Position numbers and translations under genes: made by a program. A stretch of DNA of 10,052 nucleotides from Verrucomicrobiota bacterium (GTDB taxonomy: Bacteria > Verrucomicrobiota > Verrucomicrobiia > Limisphaerales > UBA9464). Positions 6,561 through 10,052 of the stretch are shown piece after piece. The stretch is from contig JAPLUH010000469.1 of the NCBI GenBank assembly GCA_026397675.1, positions 1-10,052 of the forward strand. The letters are read 5' to 3'. Below the pieces are notes generated by a model. That model did not search any database and had not been told where the DNA came from. It was given only the letters and a program-made list of their open reading frames with translations. Each line of letters starts with the position of its first letter. Position 1 is the stretch's first letter.

Positions 6561-7958
6561 ATGTCCGCGATGCGGATAACGAACCTCAATCCAGACAACG
6601 ACATCGGAGCCAGTGCCTGGATGCTCTCCGTCGATGGGCACCAACTTTTGATGGACGCCGGGACTCACCCGAAGCGCGAAGGCCTTTCCTCTCTCCCACT
6701 GTATGAAACGGTGAAGGATCTGGAGGTTGACGCCATCGCGCTGACCCACTGCCACCACGATCATGTCGGATCGTTACCGGTGGCCCTTCAGTATTTCCCC
6801 CATGCTCGGGTGCTCATGACGGACCTGAGCTACTTCATCGTTGAGCGAGTTCTTCATAATTCGGTCAACGTGATGGTTCGCCAGCGCGATGAGTTGGGAA
6901 TCCGCGAATACCCGCTCTATACGCATGAAGAAGTGGACGATTACGCCCCAGTCTTTCAGGGCTTTGGCTATCGTCGTGAAATCGAGTGGGCTCAGTTTGC
7001 CCGCAGCCAGGGGACCACTCCGGGGCGCCGGAATGGGCCTTCCTTAGAATTTTTCGACGCGGGTCATGCCTTGGGCTCGGCGGGTGTTCTGGTGCGGGGT
7101 CGCAAGCAGAGCATGTTCTATTCGGGCGATGTCTGTTTTCACGACCAGACCCTTCTCCGTGCTGCAGATTTCGAGGGCGTGCGCGCCGATGTGTTGGTGA
7201 TGGAAACAACTCGAGGGGCTCGTCAATTGCCTCCGAATTTCAGTCGCGATCAAGAACTGGAACGTTTGGCCGAGGGCATTAACCGTGTCCTAGCCCGCAA
7301 GGGTACGGTTCTTATTCCGGCCTTCGCGCTAGGTCGAACCCAGGAGATTCTTGCTTACCTTGCCCTGCTCATGCGGGCGGGCAAACTTCGGGAACAACCG
7401 GTGTACATCGGAGGGTTGGGACGGGTCTTCACCGAGATTTACGATCTCCAGTCGAACCGGACCAATCGGAATCATCCGAACCTCAAGCTCACCAATGCGC
7501 TGAATATCCAGGTGGTGTCCACTAACGACATCGAATCGATGTCGCTGCGCGGCGGCAGGATTTTCGTCATGACTGCCGGTATGATGAGCGAAAACACCGG
7601 AGCCCACGCCTTGGCTGCTCGCATTGTGGGCGAGGAACGTCATGGTATTTTCTTTGTCGGATACGCGGATTCAGAGACCCCGGGCGGTCGTCTCAAAGCG
7701 GCCAAGCCGGGTGAGCGGTTCCATTTCAGCCCTTCGGTTGGAAAGTTGAACCGGAACTGCGAGGTCTTCGACTTCGATCTGACTGCGCACGCCCATCGTG
7801 ACGACCTCATGAACATGGTTTCCGAGATAAACCCCCGAGTGGTGGTCTTGGGTCATGGAGATACCCAAGCCAAGGGTTGGATTTGTGAGCAAATCCAAAC
7901 GCGTCATCCCAAGATTCAGGTGCTGCAACCTGCACCGGGCGAAGCCTTGGAAGTGTAA
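6561..7958 (+). CDS. Beta-CASP metallo-beta-lactamase-fold ribonuclease (COG1236 type)
   Basis: Zinc-dependent nuclease of the CPSF73/Ysh1-like group, found in some bacteria as well as archaea and expected to process or degrade RNA in the cytosol. From ATG 6561 it has 465 residues. Motif 2 is THCHHDHVG, with H63, H65, D67 and H68 as zinc ligands. DAGHALGSAG and SGDVCFHD continue the metal site. The beta-CASP part is shown by GTVLIPAFALGRTQEIL, YIGGLGRVFTEIYD and TAGMMSENTGAHALA. The ending is DLTAHAHRDDLMNM and VVVLGHGD, with the late histidines. The length fits the family and is shorter than RNase J. Starts at GTG 6537 and ATG 6570 are also possible. ATG 6561 and 6570 fit the homologous N-terminus (MRITNLNPDNDIGASAW) best, and neither has a good Shine-Dalgarno. 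The gene lies 42 bases behind the kinase, in the same frame. Confidence 0.88.
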   Translation: MSAMRITNLNPDNDIGASAWMLSVDGHQLLMDAGTHPKREGLSSLPLYETVKDLEVDAIALTHCHHDHVGSLPVALQYFPHARVLMTDLSYFIVERVLHNSVNVMVRQRDELGIREYPLYTHEEVDDYAPVFQGFGYRREIEWAQFARSQGTTPGRRNGPSLEFFDAGHALGSAGVLVRGRKQSMFYSGDVCFHDQTLLRAADFEGVRADVLVMETTRGARQLPPNFSRDQELERLAEGINRVLARKGTVLIPAFALGRTQEILAYLALLMRAGKLREQPVYIGGLGRVFTEIYDLQSNRTNRNHPNLKLTNALNIQVVSTNDIESMSLRGGRIFVMTAGMMSENTGAHALAARIVGEERHGIFFVGYADSETPGGRLKAAKPGERFHFSPSVGKLNRNCEVFDFDLTAHAHRDDLMNMVSEINPRVVVLGHGDTQAKGWICEQIQTRHPKIQVLQPAPGEALEV

Positions 7959-7979
7959 GTCGAGAAGTGGAGTCGCGTC

Positions 7980-8909
7980 ATGAGCCCGGTGCAGATGCTC
8001 TTGGGGTGCCTTCTTTTGCTGTATTTGTCGGAGTTCTTGGTTTGGGTGCGCTCCGACGCCTGGCTCTTCAGGCGTCGCGGGCGGGGTTGGGAGGCACTCA
8101 CCCAAGGGGGACTGATCTCCTCATCGCGTGGGTCACTGCACTGGGTGTACCCCATCCCTCAGTTGGGTCGGGCCTATTCGGTTCAAACGGTTGCCCCCCC
8201 GTCGGTCATCCATTCGAAGGATATCAGGCCTTCCATCGACACAGCCTTCAGCGTGTTGGATGTGGGAAGACGGTGTCAGGACGTTGAGGACGCTTTCCGG
8301 CCGCTCCGCTGGCCCTCCTGGTCCCTATGGGGGCTCGTCTGGGTTGTCTGCCCGTTGTTGCTTCACTTCTTGGGGCTCCAGTCGACGTTTTGGATTCTCA
8401 TCTCCGGAGCGTTGATTCTCATGGTCACCAACGCTCTGTTCCTTGCCCGAATCCACAGCAAACTCTTTTCCGGGTCCAGAGATGAGCGACTGAGACTGGT
8501 GCTCTCTGCGAGCCTTTCTCCGCTGGCGGCAATTCGGTCTTTCGATCTCGCCCAGAAGCAGGCCTTGGACGGTTTTCACCCCTTGGCTGTGGCTGCGGCC
8601 TTGCCCGGTTTCCGGGGATGGGAAGAGTTAGCCGCCGCCGAATGGCGTCGCTTGCGATACCTGGTTGCCTTTGAGAGTTCGGCTGAATCAGTCACCGCTG
8701 TCGATGCTGAGGGGTCTCAGGAAATCCGTGCGGCCATTGAAGAGCTGGCTCGACAGCGAGGTATCGACCCAACCCTTTGGGACTCGACTCCCAGGGCAGA
8801 GGATCCTGCTCACACGCACTATTGTCCGCGTTGTCGAACCCAGTTCACTCGACAGGCGACCCGTTGTCGTGACTGCTGTTGGCCCGTTTTGTTGCCGATT
8901 ATCGAGTGA
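7980..8909 (+). CDS. Unrecognised membrane protein with C-terminal zinc ribbon
   Basis: A 309-residue protein I do not recognise. Membrane segments are predicted at about 4-23, 114-133 and 136-157. The soluble stretch between the first two (24-113) contains VYPIPQLGRAYSVQTVAPPS. A cytosolic-looking helical region (about 165-265) rich in Ala, Leu, Glu and Arg follows. The C-terminus carries a rubredoxin-type zinc ribbon: YCPRC (C282, C285), ten residues, then CRDC (C296, C299), with a further C300. ATG 7980 is preceded by GGAG at 7969-7972, a good spacing. It follows the RNase stop by 21 bases, so the two are very probably co-transcribed. The context suggests a job tied to the RNase or the two-component system, but nothing in the protein proves this. 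Base use matches the neighbours. Confidence 0.8.
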   Translation: MSPVQMLLGCLLLLYLSEFLVWVRSDAWLFRRRGRGWEALTQGGLISSSRGSLHWVYPIPQLGRAYSVQTVAPPSVIHSKDIRPSIDTAFSVLDVGRRCQDVEDAFRPLRWPSWSLWGLVWVVCPLLLHFLGLQSTFWILISGALILMVTNALFLARIHSKLFSGSRDERLRLVLSASLSPLAAIRSFDLAQKQALDGFHPLAVAAALPGFRGWEELAAAEWRRLRYLVAFESSAESVTAVDAEGSQEIRAAIEELARQRGIDPTLWDSTPRAEDPAHTHYCPRCRTQFTRQATRCRDCCWPVLLPIIE

Positions 8910-8948
8910 CCTGGCACAGGGATCGGCGGTAGCTCAACTTGGCGAAAG

Positions 8949-9521
8949 TTAGTGCAGGATGCACAAATCGTGTCGATGTGCCATCAGTTCGCTGTCGCGG
9001 TCGAGGAACCAATCCAGACGAGAGTCCGCTTCATCTAAGTCGATCTCTCGGGCCATGATCAGATACGTCGCGTAATGGTTGCCCTCCGACTCGACCAACG
9101 ACTGATAGAAGCGGGATAGATCCGGTTCAGTCTTGGCGAGGTAGGTAGAGAGAATTTGAAATTTCTCGCAGCTACGACCCTCGATTAAGGCGCACACCAC
9201 CAAGTGGTCGATGGCGGACTCGCGGCGCCCCTGACGCACGCCTCTCATCATCCCTGTGATCCACTCACTGCGCTGAGGTTGGCCAAAGCCCCAGCCGCGT
9301 TGCTCCAAAAGGCCTAGAACCAACTCGAAGTGCGCCAACTCCTCCATCGCGATCCGATTGAGGGCGTGCACCTTTGGGAAAAGCTCCCGATATTTCTCGA
9401 GTTGAATGGCTGTGGTTGCTGCCTTCCGTTCGAGGTGTGCGTGATCCACCAGCAAATCATGCAGACAGCGGGTCACTCGAGGGGCCCATTCCGGATCGAC
9501 CGAACGACGCAGCATCAGCAT
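8949..9521 (-). CDS. miaE: tRNA-(ms2io6A)-hydroxylase MiaE
   Basis: Non-haem di-iron monooxygenase of the ferritin-like superfamily that hydroxylates the isopentenyl side chain of ms2i6A at position 37 of tRNAs reading UNN codons; it acts in the cytosol. The 190 residues show the ordered iron ligands E31 (HAHLERKAA), E61 and H64 (EELAH), E113 (ALIEGRS), and E145 and H148 (ESEGNH). The length is usual for the family. The start MLMLRRSVDPEW at ATG 9521 matches the family N-terminus. ATG 9515 is the only close alternative. The frame is open for 25 more codons upstream, to a TGA at 9597-9599, but without any ATG, GTG or TTG. A weak AGG lies about 9 bases before the ATG. The gene converges on the zinc-ribbon gene with a 39-base gap. 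MiaE needs ms2i6A made by MiaA and MiaB, encoded elsewhere. Confidence 0.92.
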   Translation of the reverse strand: MLMLRRSVDPEWAPRVTRCLHDLLVDHAHLERKAATTAIQLEKYRELFPKVHALNRIAMEELAHFELVLGLLEQRGWGFGQPQRSEWITGMMRGVRQGRRESAIDHLVVCALIEGRSCEKFQILSTYLAKTEPDLSRFYQSLVESEGNHYATYLIMAREIDLDEADSRLDWFLDRDSELMAHRHDLCILH

Positions 9522-9573
9522 GCCAAAACCTATATCGAACCGGCCTGGCAGATAAAGCAGATCGAGGTTTTCC

Positions 9574-9814
9574 GCAGAAACCGGAGTTTTCAGCGTTCAA
9601 AACCCGATTGATGAGGCCCTCAGAGGCACCCGTTGGAGTGGGGTGAGTCTTTCATCCAAAACAGAACCGGAGAATTTCAGAGGCTCAAACATCGGTTCCA
9701 CTCCCCAAAAACCTTCAAAACCTCAGTAAAACACTCAATTTCTCCACAGTTCAGGGGAGGAACTCCATTGAGCCCGCATCTCCCAACAGGAGGGTTCCAA
9801 TGCAGAAACCGGAG
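9574..9814. repeat. Three dispersed imperfect copies of GCAGAAACCGGAG
   Basis: Exact copies of GCAGAAACCGGAG occur at 9574-9586 and 9802-9814, and a one-base-shorter variant, CAGAACCGGAG, at 9662-9672. On the minus strand the first and middle copies are also preceded by similar bases (CTGAAAA and CTGAAATT). In the two outer copies a GGTT lies upstream and can pair with AACC of the motif (9566-9570 with 9578-9582; 9793-9796 with 9807-9810). Spacing between copies is irregular (about 88 and 140 bases), which excludes a CRISPR array. Confidence 0.6.
9635..9704. repeat. Overlapping inverted repeats
   Basis: GGAGTGG (9635-9641) is complementary to CCACTCC (9698-9704) and can be extended by three G-U-type pairs. 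Inside it GAACCG (9664-9669) is complementary to CGGTTC (9693-9698). The two pairings share base 9698, so both cannot form in full at once. They are short and could be coincidental. Confidence 0.3.
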
Positions 9815-9819
9815 CGGGC
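9772..9819. other. Possible three-way-junction fold
   Basis: A closing stem GCCCGC/GCGGGC (9772-9777 with 9814-9819) encloses two adjacent small hairpins: CTCC/GGAG (9780-9783 with 9789-9792) and GGTT/AACC (9793-9796 with 9807-9810). All pairs are Watson-Crick and nearly every base is accounted for in 48 bases. It could fold as RNA from either strand. The inner stems are only four pairs each, so chance cannot be excluded. Confidence 0.3.
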
Positions 9820-9870
9820 ATAATCCCGAATCGAAACTATCTCGAAGCGTTTGTGCTGCAAAAACCCCAA

Positions 9871-9898
9871 TGAAACAGCCCGTACCCGGTCAGTTTCA
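9871..9898. repeat. Inverted repeat TGAAAC / GTTTCA
   Basis: Perfect six-base arms at 9871-9876 and 9893-9898 surround a GC-rich 16-base loop and are followed on the plus strand by an A/T-rich run. It could be an operator-like palindrome or a weak hairpin. No gene is close enough to assign it. Confidence 0.3.
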
Positions 9899-10052
9899 AA
9901 AATTTTACGAGAAAGGTGTTGTCAGTCTGAAGGTCGTAGGCTTAACTGTACTCGTTCTTACGAACAAAGCGGATTAAAGCCGCTGAGTTCATCAGCCGGA
10001 TGGGTTGAAGCTGAAACAATCTTCAATCACATTTTTCGTCGCCTGATAGGGC

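Larger units (their letters stand above)
9522..10052. other. Repeat-bearing spacer with no convincing gene
   Basis: About 530 bases upstream of miaE, running to the right edge. Counted by eye, sampled lines are about 40-50% G+C against roughly 57% in a sampled coding line. The only long open frame (TTG 9633 to 9977) would encode a Ser/Pro/Lys/Gln-rich 114-residue protein with no domain, no Shine-Dalgarno and atypical composition, so I do not call it. The stretch contains three imperfect copies of a CAGAAACCGGAG motif and several short inverted repeats, entered separately. It must also carry the miaE promoter. The last 75 bases (9978-10052) show nothing I can name. Confidence 0.6.

Noticed and set aside
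8925..8964. tRNA-like 5' sequence (GGTAGCTCAACTTGGCGA) between the convergent genes
   Set aside because: It resembles a tRNA D-arm, but no anticodon arm, T-loop or acceptor stem follows; it also overlaps the end of miaE.
8936..8964. Two short hairpins (AACTT/AAGTT and GTGCA/TGCAC) as a terminator between convergent genes
   Set aside because: Stems are only five pairs, one lies in the miaE coding sequence, and no T-run follows on either strand.
9574..9814. CRISPR array
   Set aside because: Three imperfect short copies with unequal spacing and no cas genes.
9633..9977. 114-codon plus-strand frame with a TTG start
   Set aside because: No Shine-Dalgarno, no domain, odd composition, and it runs through the repeats and inverted repeats; more likely non-coding. 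A genome-wide homologue search would settle it.
9967..9983. Terminator-like inverted repeat AGCGG/CCGCT near the right edge
   Set aside because: Five-pair stem with no T-run on the plus strand and no gene ending just before it.

Overview
The window looks like a chromosomal segment of a fairly GC-rich, free-living Gram-negative-type bacterium. The gene set fits a member of the Planctomycetota/Verrucomicrobiota/Chlamydiota (PVC) group, most likely Verrucomicrobiota. The clues are a secreted EF-hand protein with Pro/Gly-rich flanks, a bacterial beta-CASP RNase of the COG1236 type, MiaE, and several starts with little or no Shine-Dalgarno sequence. This taxonomic guess is inference; no rRNA or other marker is present. 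There is no sign of phage, IS element, tRNA, rRNA or CRISPR.

Layout, left to right. (1) 1-962, minus: the first 320 codons of a phosphonoacetate hydrolase (PhnA), cut by the left edge. (2) 1109-3549, plus: a translationally coupled NatA/NatB-type ABC exporter, with ATPase and permease overlapping by ATGA. (3) 3670-4038, minus: a small secreted two-EF-hand protein with its own intrinsic terminator at 3613-3647. (4) 4243-6518, plus: a coupled OmpR/CpxR-like response regulator and CpxA-like sensor kinase, divergent from the EF-hand gene. (5) 6561-7958 and 7980-8909, plus: a beta-CASP metallo-beta-lactamase RNase and an unrecognised membrane protein ending in a zinc ribbon. Both are spaced closely enough behind the kinase to share its transcript. 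(6) 8949-9521, minus: MiaE, the non-haem di-iron tRNA hydroxylase. (7) 9522-10052: about 530 bases with no convincing gene, lower in GC and holding several imperfect repeats and inverted repeats.

The most interesting unit is the divergent EF-hand/two-component locus at 3670-6518. Its arrangement recalls cpxP/cpxRA: a small extracytoplasmic protein transcribed away from the regulator-kinase operon. A direct repeat (4127-4140 and 4165-4178) in the shared control region could be a response-regulator operator. The kinase's extracytoplasmic domain and the EF-hand protein are both Pro/Gly-rich. I infer a possible calcium- or envelope-responsive feedback circuit whose operon may also carry an RNase and a membrane zinc-ribbon protein. 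The less explained region is the repeat-rich spacer upstream of miaE.
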